Assembly: GCA_034336665.1 (NCBI GenBank)
Contig: JAPFBE010000068.1
Span: 124,001-188,000, forward strand
Reading direction: 5' to 3'
Length of the DNA stretch: 64,000 nucleotides
DNA from: Luscinia megarhynchos
Lineage: Eukaryota; Chordata; Aves; Passeriformes; Turdidae
The position numbers were made by a program, and so were the translations under genes. A model generated the notes under the pieces. That model ran no database searches. It had not been told where the DNA came from and saw nothing but the letters and a program-made list of their open reading frames with translations. Positions 11,620 to 23,045 of this stretch are shown here, one piece after another. The stretch's first letter is position 1. Each line of letters begins with the position of its first letter.

Positions 11620-11649
11620 GTGGAGTCAGAGGAGCCGGAGGAGCCCCAG
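11620..11649 (+). CDS. KMT2B: Small KMT2B exon candidate, acidic VESEEPEEPQ
   Basis: A 30-nt island between a clear acceptor (CTCCCCCCTCCCCAG) and donor (GTGAGA). One frame reads VESEEPEEPQ, compatible with the acidic stretch that precedes PRIKHVCRH in human KMT2B (VRSEDESVEAK). The phase needed by the next exon would instead give GVRGAGGAP, so frame is uncertain. Confidence 0.5.
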
Positions 11650-13375
11650 GTGAGAATTTGGGGAAAATTTGGGAAAATTTGGGAAAATTGGGGAGGGTCT
11701 GGAAAGGATTTTGGGGAATTTTGGGATTCTGGGGTGGATTTTTGGGGATTTTTTGAATTTTTGGGTGAATTTTTGGGATTTTGGGGAGGGTTTTTTTTAT
11801 TTTTTGGGGGATTTTTGGTGGATTTTTGAATTTTTTGGGGGATTTTGGGGGGAATTTTTGGATTTTGAGTGGATTTTAGAGATTTTGGGGAATTTTGGGA
11901 GGATTTCAAAAATTTTTGGGGAGATTTGGGGAAATTTTGGGATTTTGGGGGGATTTTTAGGGATTTTTTGGTGGAAATTTTGGGTGGATTTTTGGATATT
12001 TCGGGATTTTTGGGGGGAAATTTGGGAATTTTAGGTGGGTTTTGGGTGGAATTTTGGAATTTCAGGTGGATTTTGGGGATTTTGAGATTTTTTGGGTAAA
12101 TTTGGGGGATTTTGGGTGGATTTTTTGGAATTTTGGGATATTTTCAGGGAATTTTTTTTTGGATTTTTAGAACTTTGGAATTTTGGGTGGATTTTTGGGA
12201 ATTCTGGGAAAAATTTGGGGAAATTTTGGGGGATTTTGGGTGGATTTTTGGGGCTTTTGGGATCTTGGGTGGATTTTTTTGGAATTTTTGGGGTTCTTGG
12301 GATTTTTTGGGGGGACTTTGAGGAATTTTTGGGGGATTTTGGGAAAACTTTTGGAGCATCTTCAGGTGGGTTTTATTTTAAATTTGGGATGGAATTTTAG
12401 GATTTTGGGGTGGATTTTTGGGATTTTTTTGGGGGAATTTTGGGAGAAATTTTTGGGTGGTTTTTTGAGACTATTTGGTTGGGTTTTTTTAATTTTTTGG
12501 GTGGATTTTTAGGATTTTGGGGAGGAGTTTTGGGTGCATTTTTGGGATTTTTGTTATTTTAATTTGGGTGCTATTTAGGGATTTTGGGGAAAATTTTTGG
12601 GGTGGATTTTTGGGATTTTTGGGTGCATTTTTTTTATTTTTGGGGTGGATTTTGGGATTTTTTGGGTGTTTTTGGGGGAATTATTTCCGTGGATTTTTTC
12701 ATAGTTTTGGGTGGATTTTTGGATGGAATTTTTGGCTATTTTTGGGTGGAATTTTGGGTGTTTTTGGGTGGAATTTTGGGTATTTTTGGGTGGAATTTTG
12801 GTTATTTTTGGGTGGAATTTTTAGGGGATTTTGGGGATTTTTGGGGGAATTTTGGGTATTTTTGGGTGGAATTTTGGGGATTTTTGGGGAATCTTTGGGT
12901 ATTTTGGATGGAATTTTGGGCATTTTTGGATGGAATCTTTTGGGTGTCTTTGGGGAATCTTTGGGTGCTTTTGGGGGAATCTTTGGGTGGTTTTGGGTGG
13001 AATCTTTGGGCATTTTTCTGGATGGAATTCTTGGGTGGTCTTGTGGGGAATTTTGGGTGTCTTTGGGTGGAATTTCTTTGGGTATTTTGGGGAATTTTGG
13101 GTGTTTTTGGGTGGAATTTTGGGTATTTTTGGGTGGGGAATCTTTGGGGATTTTGGGGTGATTTGGGATGGAATTTTGGTGTTTTTGGGGAATTTTGGGT
13201 GTTTTTGGGTGGAATTTTGGGTGTTTTTGGGGGAATTTTTGGGTGTTTTTGGGTGGAATTTTTGGGTATTTTTAGGGTGGAATTTTGGGGATTTTAGATT
13301 TTTGGGGGGATTTCAGTGTTTGCTTTTTCAGGGGATTTTGGGGATTTTTTGGGTTTTTGGGACTCTGACCCCCAA
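11650..13375. repeat. GT-rich intronic repeat
   Basis: GGATTTTGGGGG and, from about 12700, a regular TTTTTGGGTGGAATTTTGGG unit of about 20-24 bp (12720-13290). No coding island before the PRIKH exon. Confidence 0.88.
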
Positions 13376-13384
13376 AATTCCCAG

Positions 13385-13445
13385 GGGTCCCCCGGATCAA
13401 GCACGCCTGCAGGAGAGCCCTCCCCGAGCCTGGCACCCCCTGAAG
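13385..13445 (+). CDS. KMT2B: KMT2B exon with PRIKHACRRA motif
   Basis: Bounded by AAATTCCCAG and GTGAGA. In the frame beginning at 13387 it reads VPRIKHACRRALPEPGTP. PRIKH-x-CR-x-A is an invariant motif upstream of the CXXC finger in KMT2A and KMT2B (GPRIKHVCRHA in human KMT2B). The same frame meets TGA two bases before the donor, while another frame (GSPGSSTPAGEPSPSLAPPE) is open throughout; an indel after CRRA is likely. The exon's 3' end and donor are repeated in the following intron. Confidence 0.72.
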
Positions 13446-14300
13446 GTGAGAGACCCCTAAAATTCCCCTAAATTCCCAAAATGTCCCAAAATTTCCCAAA
13501 ATCCAACCCCAAAACCCAAAAATCCCAAAAAATCCCCAAAAAATCCCAAAAATCCCCAAAATTCTCCCTCTTGAACCCCCCGTAGCCTGGGACGCCTCGA
13601 AGGTGAGAGACCCTGAACTCCCAAATCTCCCTAAAATGTCCCAAAATTTCCCAAAAAATCCAACCCCCAAAACCCAAAAATCCCTCAAAAAATCCCAAAA
13701 ATCCCCAAAAAATCCCCAAAATTCTCCTTGAACCCCCGAGCCTGGCACCCCCTCGAAGGTGTGAGAGACCCCAAAATTCCCAAATTCCCCAAAATTCCCA
13801 AAATCCCCCAAAACCCACCCCAAAAACCCAAAAAATCCCCCAAAAAATCCCAAACAAATCCCCAAAAATCCCCAAAAATCCCAAAAATCCCCAAAAAATC
13901 CCCCAAATTCTTCTTTCAACCCCCCGAAGGTGAGAGACCCCAAAAATCCCCCAAAAAATCCAAAATTCCCCAAACAATCCAAAATTCCCCCAAAAATCCC
14001 CAAAATCCCACCCCAAAAACCCAAAAAATCACCCAAAAAATCCCAAACAAATCCCCAAAAAATCCTCAAAAATCCCCCAAAATTCTCCTTGAACCCCCGA
14101 GCCTGGCACCCCCGAAGGTGAGAGACCCCAAAATTCCCAAAATTTCCCTTAAAATGTCCCAAAAAATTTCCCAAAATCCAACCCCCAAAAACCCAAAAAA
14201 TCCCCAAAAAATCCCATAAAAAATCCCCAAAAAATCCCCCAAAAAAATCCCCCAAAAATTCTCCTTCAACTCCCTGTAGGTGAGAGACCCCTAAAAAATC
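13446..14300. repeat. ~160-bp tandem repeat containing copies of the upstream exon end and its 5' splice site
   Basis: Five further copies of the exon/intron border (GAAG or similar, then GGTGAGAGACC) follow the true donor at 13446, with GT at about 13603, 13759, 13930, 14118 and 14280: spacings of 157, 156, 171, 188 and 162 bp. The copies at 13738 and 14098 also retain CGAGCCTGGCACCCCC, the preceding exon bases. Between copies lie CCCAAAATCC words. Confidence 0.92.
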
Positions 14301-15205
14301 CCTCAAAAACCCTAAAATTCCCAAAACCCCAAAAAGTTCTCCAAAAATCCCACCCCAAAACCCACAAAAAAATCCCAAAAAATCTCCAAAAATCCCTCAA
14401 AAATTCCCCCAAAGCCCCCAAATTTTTTCCCTAATCCCTCCCAAATCCCCTCAAATTTTTTACCAAATTCCTCCCAAAATCACTCCCCAAAATCCCCTAA
14501 TTGTTCCCCAAAATCCCTAAATTTTTTCCCAAATCCCCCAAATCCCCTAAAAACCCCAAATTTTTTCCCAAATTCACCTCGGACTCCCCAAAATTTTTTC
14601 CCTAAAATCTCCCTAAATTCCCTCAAAACCCCCAAAATCCCCAAAACCCCCAAATTCTCCCCAAAATCACCACAAATTTTTCCTCAAATTCCCCTCAAAT
14701 TCCCCCAAAATTTTCCCAAATCCCCAAATTCCCCTCTAAAACCCCCTAAATTTTTCCCTTAAAATCTCCTCAATCCCCCTAAAATTCACCCCAAATCTCC
14801 CAAATTTTTCCCAAATTCCTCCAAATTTTATTAAAACCCCCAAATTTTTTCCCAAATCTCCCCAAAAATCACCCCTAAATCTGAGGCTCTCCCTCAAAAT
14901 TTCTCAAATCCCCTGAAAAATTCTCCCAAAACCCTCAAAATTCTTCCCCAATTCCCCCAAATTTTTTCTCTAAATTCCCTCGAAATCCCCTAAATTCACT
15001 CAAAGTCTCTCCAAATTTTTTCCCAAAATTCCCCAAAATTTTTGCCAAAACCCCCAATTTTTTTCCTCAAATCCCTCAAAACCTCCTGAAATTCCCTCAA
15101 ATCCCCAAACTTTTCCCAAATCTCCCAAACTTTTTCTCAAATCCCCCCAAATTTTTCCCAAATCCCCTCAATTTTTTCCCCAAATCCCCAACCCCCTGAC
15201 TCTCT
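14300..15205. repeat. CA-rich degenerate intronic repeat
   Basis: CCCAAATTTTTTCCC and CCCTAAATT words without a fixed unit, ending in CTGACTCTCTCTCCCCGCAG, the CXXC exon acceptor. No exon-like island seen; the conserved segment that follows PRIKH in mammals (VPEDVPRLSALP) was not found. Confidence 0.85.
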
Positions 15206-15215
15206 CTCCCCGCAG

Positions 15216-15469
15216 ATCCCCGAGCCGGGCTCGGGGGGGCTCTCCCCAAGCGCCCCCGGCCCAGCCCCGAGCCTCCGCCCTCCCCTCGCCGGCGGGCGCG
15301 GCGGGCGCGCGGGGCGGGCGGGCGCGCGCGGGGCCGGGGCGGCGCGCGCGGGGCGGGCTCGCGCTGCGGCGCTGCCGCGGCTGCCGCCGCCCCCAGGACT
15401 GCGCTGTGCCCCAACTGCCGCGACAAGCCCAGTCTCGGCGGGGCCCAACACCAAGAAGCAGTGCTGCGT
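15216..15469 (+). CDS. KMT2B: KMT2B CXXC zinc-finger exon
   Basis: The CXXC domain binds unmethylated CpG DNA and targets KMT2B to CpG islands. The exon lies between CTCTCCCCGCAG and GTGAGT. Its start reads IPEPGSGGLSPSAP (human SEPTGSGGTLAHTP), followed by an Arg/Ala/Gly GC-rich part. Then, across at least three frame changes, come RRCRGCRRPQDCAV, PNCRDKPSLGG and PNTKKQCCV. Human has RCGHCRGCLRVQDCGSCVNC and PNTKKQCCV, so the eight-cysteine framework is mostly visible but never in one frame. PNTKKQCCV is diagnostic for KMT2B. The frame changes fall in C or G runs. Confidence 0.9.
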
Positions 15470-16700
15470 GTGAGTGCGGGGCGGGGGGAAATGGGGGAAA
15501 TGGGGGAAATTTGGGGAAATTAGGGAAAAGTGGGGAGAAATGGGGAAAAAATTGGGGAGAAAATTGGGAAAAATTGGGGAAAATTGGGGAAAAAGGAGAA
15601 AAATTGGGGAGAAATGGGGAAAAAATTGGGGAAAAATTGGGGACAAATGGGAAAAATGGGGAAAATTGGGGGAAATTGGGGGAAATTGGGGAAAAAATTG
15701 GGGGAAATTAGAAAAAATTGGGGGAAAATTGGGGAAAATGGGGAAAAATTAGGGGAAAATGGGGGGAAAATTGGGGAGGAAATTAGAAAAATTGGGGAAT
15801 AAAATGGGGGAAAATTGGGGTTAGAACAGAACAGCAAGAAGCAGTGGGGCGGTGAGAGTGCGGGGAAATTGGGGAATTTGGGGGAAATTGGGGAAATTGG
15901 GAAAAAATTGGGGAGAAAATGGGAAAAAATTGGGGGAAAATTGGGGGAGAAATGGGGAAAAATTGGGGGAAAATTGGGGAAAATGGGGAAAATTGGGGAA
16001 AAGTGGGGAAAAAATTGGGGAAAAATTGGGGAAAAATGGGAAAAATTAGGGGAAAATGGGGGAAATTGGGGAGGAAAATTGGGGAAAAATTTGGGGAATA
16101 AAATGGGGAAAATTGGGGTTAGAACAGAACAGCAAGAAGCAGTGTTAAGGCGGGAGCTGCGAATTTGGGGAAATTGGGGAAATTGGGAAAAATTGGGGGA
16201 GAAATGGGGAAAACTTGGGGAAAAATTTGGGGAAAAATTGGGGAAAAATTGGGAAAATTGGGGAAAATGAGGAAATGGGGAAAAAATTGGGGAAAATTGG
16301 GGAAAAATGGGGAAAATTAGGGAAAAATATGGGGAAAATTGGGGAAAAAAATGAAAATGGGGAAATTAGGACTGGGGAGAAAATTGGGGAAATTTGGGAG
16401 ATGAAATTGGGGAAAAATTGAGGGAAAAAAATAGAAAAATTGGGGAGAAAATGGGGATGACTTTGGGAAAAAATTAGGGAAAAGATGGGGAAAAATCGAG
16501 GGAAAATGGGGAAAAAATGGGGAGAAAATGGGCGAAAATTGGGAAAAAATGGGGAGGATTGGGGAAAAATTGGGGAAATTTGGGGAAAAATTGAAAAATT
16601 GAAAAATTAGAAAATTGAAAAAATTGGGAAAAATATTGGGAAAAATTGGGGGAAAATTGGGGAAAAAATTACGAAAAAAGTGGGGAGTGAAAATGGGATA
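15470..16700. repeat. GA-rich intronic repeat with two ~290-bp blocks containing CXXC exon-end copies
   Basis: GGGGAAAAATTGGGG words. Within it, GAACAGAACAGCAAGAAGCA at about 15826 and 16120 are followed by GTG and a GTGAG-like or GCGGGAG end. They resemble the exon terminus CACCAAGAAGCAGTG plus GTGAGTGCGGGG at 15449-15480. Confidence 0.85.
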
Positions 16701-18000
16701 AAATTGAGGGAGAAAATGGGGAAAAGTGGGGAAAAATGGGGAAAAAAATCAGGAAACTGGGGAAATTAGGACAAACGGAAAATTTCGACGAAAACATCTG
16801 GGGAAAAATTGAAAACGGGAAAAACTTGGGGAAAAATTGGGGAAAATACGAAAATCTGAAAAATTGCGAGGAACTGAGGAAAACTAAAGAAAAACTGGGG
16901 AAAATTAGGAAAAACTGGGGAGATCGACTGAACCAGAATCGGGAACTGTGGAAAATCGAAAATTCAGGAACCATTGAAGGAGAAAACTGGGGAAAATTGG
17001 GAAAGAAAATCGGGAAACTGAAAATCGAAAACGAAACGAGGAAAATAAAGGAAAAATTGAAGAAAACTGGGAAAATCACGGAAAAATGGAAGAGAAAAAT
17101 GCGAAAATCACGGGAAAATGAAAAAGGAAATGGGAATTGACGAGGACCTGGAGAACGAGACACAGGAAAATGGGAAAACCTGAGGAAAACGAAACACAAA
17201 ATGGAAAAGGAAAATGGGAAAAGTGGAATGGAGAAAATGGAAGGAAAATCTGGAAATTAAGGAAATGCAAGAAGAAAATGAAGGAAATGGAAAAATAACC
17301 AGGAAAACGGAACTGAAAACGGAAAACACACAGGAAAATGACGGAGGAAAATGAGGAAAACAACCCAGGAAAACGGAAAATACCAGGAAACATGGAAAAC
17401 GGGAACCCAGGGAAAACGGGAAAAATGGAACAACTGGAAAAATGGAACGAAGGAACAGCGAAGCACGGAAAAGGAAATGGAAACACAGGAAAATGGAAAA
17501 TGGAAATAACCGAGGAAAACGAGAACCAGGACGGAACATACGAACGTGGATAACTGGAAAATACCGGAAAGAATGGAGACATGGAAAATCCAGGAAAACG
17601 GAGACCGGACGGAACGGAACGGAAACAGGAGATCTGAACGGAACGAAAATGGATGCGACGGACGGAAACGGACGGACCAGGAAAATGGAAAAATAGGAAG
17701 GAGTGGAATGGATGGAGAAAATGGAAAGCCAGGATGACGGGGAAAATGGAAAGAATGGAGAATGTACCCAGGAAAAAATGGAAAAATGACGGGGAGGGAA
17801 CGGAGGGACTGGGTGGGACGGACAGGGACGGAGGAACGGAGGGACGGGAGGGATCTGAGTGGAATGGAGGGACGGAGGATCCCGGGAGGGGACGGGTAGG
17901 GACGGACGGAGGGACGGGAGGGACGGAACGGATGGACGGAAAGCTGGGGATGGACTGGAGGGAACGGATGGAACGGAGGACGGACGGACCTGAGGCGACA
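16700..18000. repeat. Degenerate GGAAAATGG / GACGGAGGGACGG purine-rich intron
   Basis: Purine-rich sequence drifting from GGGGAAAAATTG to GGAAAATGGAAA and then to GGACGGAGGGACGG. Repeats are weak. The opposite strand is a long pyrimidine tract with open frames of low complexity. The conserved YRKCDKIEARKMERL segment expected right after the CXXC exon was searched for here by eye and not found. Confidence 0.75.
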
Positions 18001-18560
18001 ACTGAGCCCGGAACTGGGAGGGACTGGGGAGGGAACTGGGAGGGACTGATGGGACTGGGTGGACTGGGAGGGACTGGGAGGGAACTGGGAGGGACTGGGA
18101 GGGACTGGAGTGGAACTGGGAGGGAACTGGGAGGGACTGGGAGGGACTGGGAGGGACTGGGTGGGACTGGGAGGGACTGGGAGGGACTGGGATATACTGG
18201 GAGGGACTGGGATCAAACTGGGAGGGACTGGGGAGGGACTGGGAGGGAACTGGGAGGGAACTGGGAGGGACTGGGATATACTGGGAGTGGGACTGGGATC
18301 AAACTGGGAGGGAACTGGGAGGGACTGGGAGGGAACTGGGAGGGAACTGGGAGGGACTGGGAGGGACTGGGAGGGACTGGGAGGGAACTGGGAGGGACTG
18401 GGAGGGACTGGGAGGGAACTGGGAGGGAACTGGGAGGGACTGGGAGGGACTGGGAGGGACTGGGAGGGAACTGGGAGGGACTGGGAGGGACCGGGATCAA
18501 ACTGGGAGGGACTGGGAGGGAACTGGGATCAAACTGGGAGGGACTGGGAGGGGTTTTAGG
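18000..18560. repeat. 10-11 bp array, GGGAGGGACT unit
   Basis: About 50 units of ACTGGGAGGG or GACTGGGAGG, with inserted ACTGGGATCAA and ATATACTGG variants. Purely intronic. Confidence 0.92.
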
Positions 18561-18659
18561 GTTACTGGTTTATACTGGGGAGGGACTGGAATCATACTGG
18601 GAGTTACTTTGAGAGCAAACTGGGGCTGTAGTGGGAGCTACTGGGTGAACTGGGGATCA

Positions 18660-20385
18660 CACCTGGAGTCAAACTCGGGGGTCAAACTGGGATTGAACTG
18701 GGACAAACTGGGATTGAACTGGGACAAACTGGGATTGAACTGGGACAAACTGGGACAAACTGGGATCAAACTGGGACAAACTGGGATCAAATCCGGGACA
18801 AACTGGGATTGAACTGGGACAAACTGGGATCAAACTGGGAGCACGGGACAAACTGGGACAAACTGGGATCAAACTGGGACAAACTGGGACAAACTGGGAT
18901 CAAACTGGAACAAACTGGGACAAACTGGGACAAACTGGGATCGAACTGGGATCAAACTGGGACAAACTGGGATCAAACTGGGACAAACTGGGACAAACTG
19001 GGATTGAACTGGGACAAACTGGGATTGAACTGGGACAAACTGGGATCAAACTGGGACAAACTGGGATTGAACTGGGACAAACTGGGAGAAACTGGGATCA
19101 AACTGGGACAAACTGGGATTGAACTGGGACAAACTGGGACAAGCTGGGATCAAACTGGGATCGGAACTGGGACAAACTGGGGACAAACTGGGATCAAACT
19201 GGGACAAACTGGGACAAACTGGGACAAACTGGGATCAAACTGGAACAAACTGGGACAAACTGGGATTGAACTGGGACAAACTGGGACAAACTGGGATCGA
19301 ACTGGGATCAAACTGGGACAAACTGGGATTGAACTGGGATCAAACTGGGACAAACTGGGATCAAACTGGGACAAACTGGGATCAAACTGGGACAAACTGG
19401 GGACAAACTGGGATTGAACTGGGACAAACTGGGATCAAACTGGGACAAACTGGGACAAACTGGGACTGAACTGGGATCAAACTGGGGCAAACTGGGATCA
19501 AACTGGGACAAACTGGGATTGAACTGGGATCAAACTGGGACAAACTGGGACAAACTGGGACCGAACTGGGACAAACTGGGACAAACTGGGATTGAACTGG
19601 GACAAACTGGGATTGAACTGGGATCAAACTGGGACAAACTGGGATTGAACTGGGACAAACTGGGATGGAACTGGGATCAAACTGGGACAAACTGGGATCG
19701 AACTGGGACAAACTGGGACAAACTGGGATTGAACTGGGATCAAACTGGGACAAACTGGGATCAAACTGGGATCAAACTGGAAACAAACTGGGACTCTGAA
19801 CTGGGATGAAACTGGGACAAACTGGGACAAACTGGGATCAAACTGGGATCAAACTGGGGTTGAACTGGGATCAAACTGGGACAAACTGGGATCAAATTGG
19901 GACAAACTGGGATCGAACTGGGACAAACTGGGATCAAACTGGGACAAACTGGGATTGAACTGGGATCAAACTGGGATCAAACTGGGGTTGAACTGGGGTC
20001 AAACTGGGACAAACTGGGATCAAATTGGGACAAACTGGGATTGAACTGGGACAAACTGGGATTGAACTGGGATCGAACTGGGAGAAACTGGGACAAACTG
20101 GGATTGAACTGGGACAAACTGGGGCAAACTGGGATTGAACTGGGATCAAACTGGGATCGAACTGGGACAAACTGGGATCTAACTGGGACAAACTGGGATC
20201 AAACTGGGGTCAAACTGGGACAAACTGGGATCAAACTGGGATCAAACTGGGACAAACTGGGATCAAACTGGGATTGAACTGGGACAAACTGGGATTGAAC
20301 TGGGATCAAACTGGGATTGAACTGGGACAAACTGGGACAAACTGGGATCAAACTGGGACAAACTGGGGATCAAACTGGGAGCACT
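18660..20385. repeat. 10-11 bp array, AACTGGGACA / AACTGGGATC unit
   Basis: About 165 units of three types, AACTGGGACA, AACTGGGATC and AACTGGGATTG, mixed without simple order over 1.7 kb. The period of 10 and 11 bp is close to the DNA helical pitch. Open frames such as NWDKLG repeats on + and PVCPSLIPV on - are by-products. Confidence 0.93.
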
Positions 20386-20389
20386 GGGG

Positions 20390-20640
20390 CTCTCGGATCC
20401 CTCCCCCACCCCTAGCCCAGGCCCCTCACTCTTGGGTCCCCCTGCTGGCCTGCCCCTCCCCCAGGCCCCTGCCCCCTCTGGCTTTGGCCCCTGCCCCCTC
20501 GTGGTTCTGGCCCCCGCCCCTCTGTGCTTTGGCTCTGCCCTCTCCCCAGGCCCCCGCCCCCTGTGGTTCTAGGGCCCCGCCTCCCTGTTCTGGTCCCTGC
20601 CCCTTCTGTGCTTTAGCCCCTGCCCTCCCCAGGCCCCTGC
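20390..20640. repeat. CT-rich ~40 bp array (GCCCCTGCCCCCT with GTGCTTTGG)
   Basis: Six or seven loose units joining GCCCCTGCCCCC to GTGCTTTGGC or GTGGTTCTGGC. One unit contains CTTTAGC and two contain CCCCAGGC, so several acceptor-like sites precede the next exon candidate. Confidence 0.8.
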
Positions 20641-20691
20641 CCTGCCCCTCCCCCGCCACGTGCGGTCGAGCGGGCCGGGGACGCAGGACAG
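20633..20691 (+). CDS. Weak exon candidate after the CXXC exon
   Basis: A CpG-containing non-repeat island, from a CTGCCCTCCCCAG acceptor to a CAG/GTAATG donor. Frames read ATCGRAGRGRRT or RHVRSSGPGTQD. Human KMT2B has a basic ARRCVKQRPSYD stretch at about this place, but the similarity is too weak to rely on. The acceptor choice is a guess among several. Confidence 0.28.
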
Positions 20692-20694
20692 GTA

Positions 20695-22060
20695 ATGGAG
20701 GGGGGAGGGGAGAGAAATTTGGGGGATTTGGGGAATTTTGGGGAAATTTGGGGAAATTTGAGGGATTTGGGGAGTGGGGGAGGGATTTGGGGAGATTTGG
20801 GAGAAATTTGGGGAATTTTGGGGGGTCCTGGGGGGATTTGGGCAATTTGGGGGAGTGGGGAGGGGATTTTGGGGGAAATTTGAGGGATTTGGGGGAAATT
20901 TGGGGAATTTGGGGGTCCCAGAGGAGAAATTTGGGGAAATTTGGGGGTTTTGGGGGATTTGGGGGAGGGGAGGGGATCTGGGGGGGAATTTGGGGAAATT
21001 TGGGGGTCCCGGGGGGCTTGGGGGATTTGGGAGGGGGGAGGGGATTTGGGGGGGTGGAATTTGGGGGAGAATTTGGGGAAATTTGGGGGAATTTGGGGAA
21101 TTTTGGGGAAATTTTGGGAATTTTGGGAAATTTGGGAATTTTGGGGGGTCCTGGGGGATTTGAGGAATTTGGGGAAATTTGGGGAATTTTGGGGGTCCCG
21201 GAGGAGAAATTTGGGGAAATTTGGGGGGTTTTGGGGGATTTGGGGAGTGGGGGAGGGATCTGGGGGAATTTGGGAGAATTTGGGGGAATTTTGGTAAAAA
21301 TTTGGGGAAATTTGGGGAATTTGGGGAATTTTGGGGGGATTTGTGGAATTTGGGGGAGTGGGGGAGGGGATTTGGGGGAGAATTTGGGGGAATTTGGGGA
21401 ACTCTTGGGGAATTTGGGGATTTTGGGGACTTTGGGGGATTTGGGAGAGTGGGGGGAGGGATTTGGGGGAGAATTTGGGGAATTTTTGGGGAAAATTTGG
21501 GGGGATTTGGGGGTCCTGGGGGGGATTTGGGGAGTGGGGAGGGATCTGGGGGAAATTTGGGAGAATTTTGGGAAATTTTGGGGAAATTTGGGGGATTTTG
21601 GGGAGTGGGGGAGGGGATTTGGGGGAGGATCTGGGGAATTTGGGGAATTTTGGGGGAAAATTTGGGGGGTCCCTGGGGGATTTGGGGAGTGGGGAGGGAT
21701 TTGGGGGGTCCCGGGGAGGATTTTGGGGAAAATTTGGGGAAATTTTTGGGGGTTCTGGGGGATTTTGGGGGAATTTAGGAATGGGGGAGGGGGCTCTGGG
21801 GAAAGGAGGGAAAAATTTGGGGGATTTTGGGGAATTTTTGGGGGATTTGGGGGAGTGGGGGAGGGATTTGCAGGGAATCCCCAGAGAAATTTGGGGAAAT
21901 TTGGGGAAATTTGGGGAATTTTGGGGAAATTTGGGGGTCCTGGGGGACTTGAGGAGTGGGGGAGGGATCAGGAGGAATCTTGGGGAATCTTGGGGAAATT
22001 TTAGGGGAAATTTGAGGAAATTTTGGGGTCCCCAATGATTTTGGGGATTTTTGGACATGG
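20695..22060. repeat. G-rich intronic repeat, GGGGGATTTGGGGAGTGGGG
   Basis: Units of about 30-60 bp with AGTGGGGGAGGGGATTTGGG and GGTCCTGGGGG words. Many closely spaced GGGG runs on the + strand make it a strong G-quadruplex candidate. Very long open frames on both strands (over 570 codons on +, about 800 on -) are repeat artefacts. Confidence 0.9.
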
Positions 22061-23045
22061 GGGAGGGGGAGGAAACTGGGGAGATTTTGGGGAAAATTTG
22101 GGGGATTTTGGGTGAATTCCCATGAATTTGGGTGGATTTCTTGATTATCTTTGGGTGGATTTTGGAAGATTTTTGGGAGGATTTTGATAAATCTGGGAGG
22201 ATTTTGGGTAAATTTGGGAGGATTTTGGGTAGAATTCGGATTATTTTGGCTGGATTTTGGAAACTTCTGGGTGGAATTCGAGTGGAATTTCGGGTGGATT
22301 TTGGGTAAATTTTGGAAGATTTTGGGGGGATTTTGAGGATTTTGGGTAAATTTGGGCAGAATTTGGGTGGATTTCTGATTATTTTGGGTGGATTTGGGTA
22401 AACTTGTGGGAAGATCTTTGATAGAATTTGGATTATTTTGGGTGGATTTTGGGAACTTTCTGGGTGGAATTCCAGTGGAATTTTGGGTGGATTTTGGGCG
22501 ATTTTGGGTAAATTTGGGCAGAATTTGGGTGGATTTCTGATTATTTTGGGAGGATTTTGGAGGATTTTGGGTAAATTTGGGTAAATTTGGGAGGATTTGG
22601 GAGGATTTTGGGCGATTTTGGGTGGATTTTTGGGGGTTTTTCGGTAAATTTGGGTAAATTTGGGTGGATTTCTGATTATTTTGGGTGGATTTTGGAAGAT
22701 TTTGGGTAAATTTGGATGGATTTGGGAAGATTTTGGAAGATTTTGGGTGGATTTGATGAAATTTTGGGTGGATTTTGGGGGATTTTGGGTAAATTTGGGT
22801 GGAATTTGGAGGATTTCAGGCGAATTTTGGGATGGTTTGGGAAGATTTTGGGAGGATTTGGGGGGAATTTGGATGATTTTGGGTTTATTCTGGAAGTTTT
22901 TGGGCGGATTTTGGGTGGATTTGATGAAATTTTGGGTGGATTTGGGAGGATTTGGGGTGGAATTTGGATGCATTTCAGAAGATTTTGGGTAAATTTTGGA
23001 TAATTTTGGGTGAATTTGTGACGATTTTGGTGCCATTTGATGGGA
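22060..23045. repeat. GT-rich repeat, TTTTGGGTGGATTTTGGAAG
   Basis: Loose 20-30 bp units with GGATTTTGGGTAAATTTGGG; a block near 22370-22500 resembles the one near 22210-22320. No island. Confidence 0.85.

Noticed and set aside
20274..22004. 576-codon open frame on the plus strand, rich in Gly, Phe and Trp
   Set aside because: Direct translation of GGGGATTTGGGG repeats; composition unlike any known protein and the frame spans two unrelated arrays.
20613..23036. 807-codon open frame on the minus strand, rich in Pro, Lys, Ser, Asn and Ile
   Set aside because: It is the complement of GT-rich tandem repeats, crosses a candidate exon, and has no domain; lack of stops follows from the repeat words.
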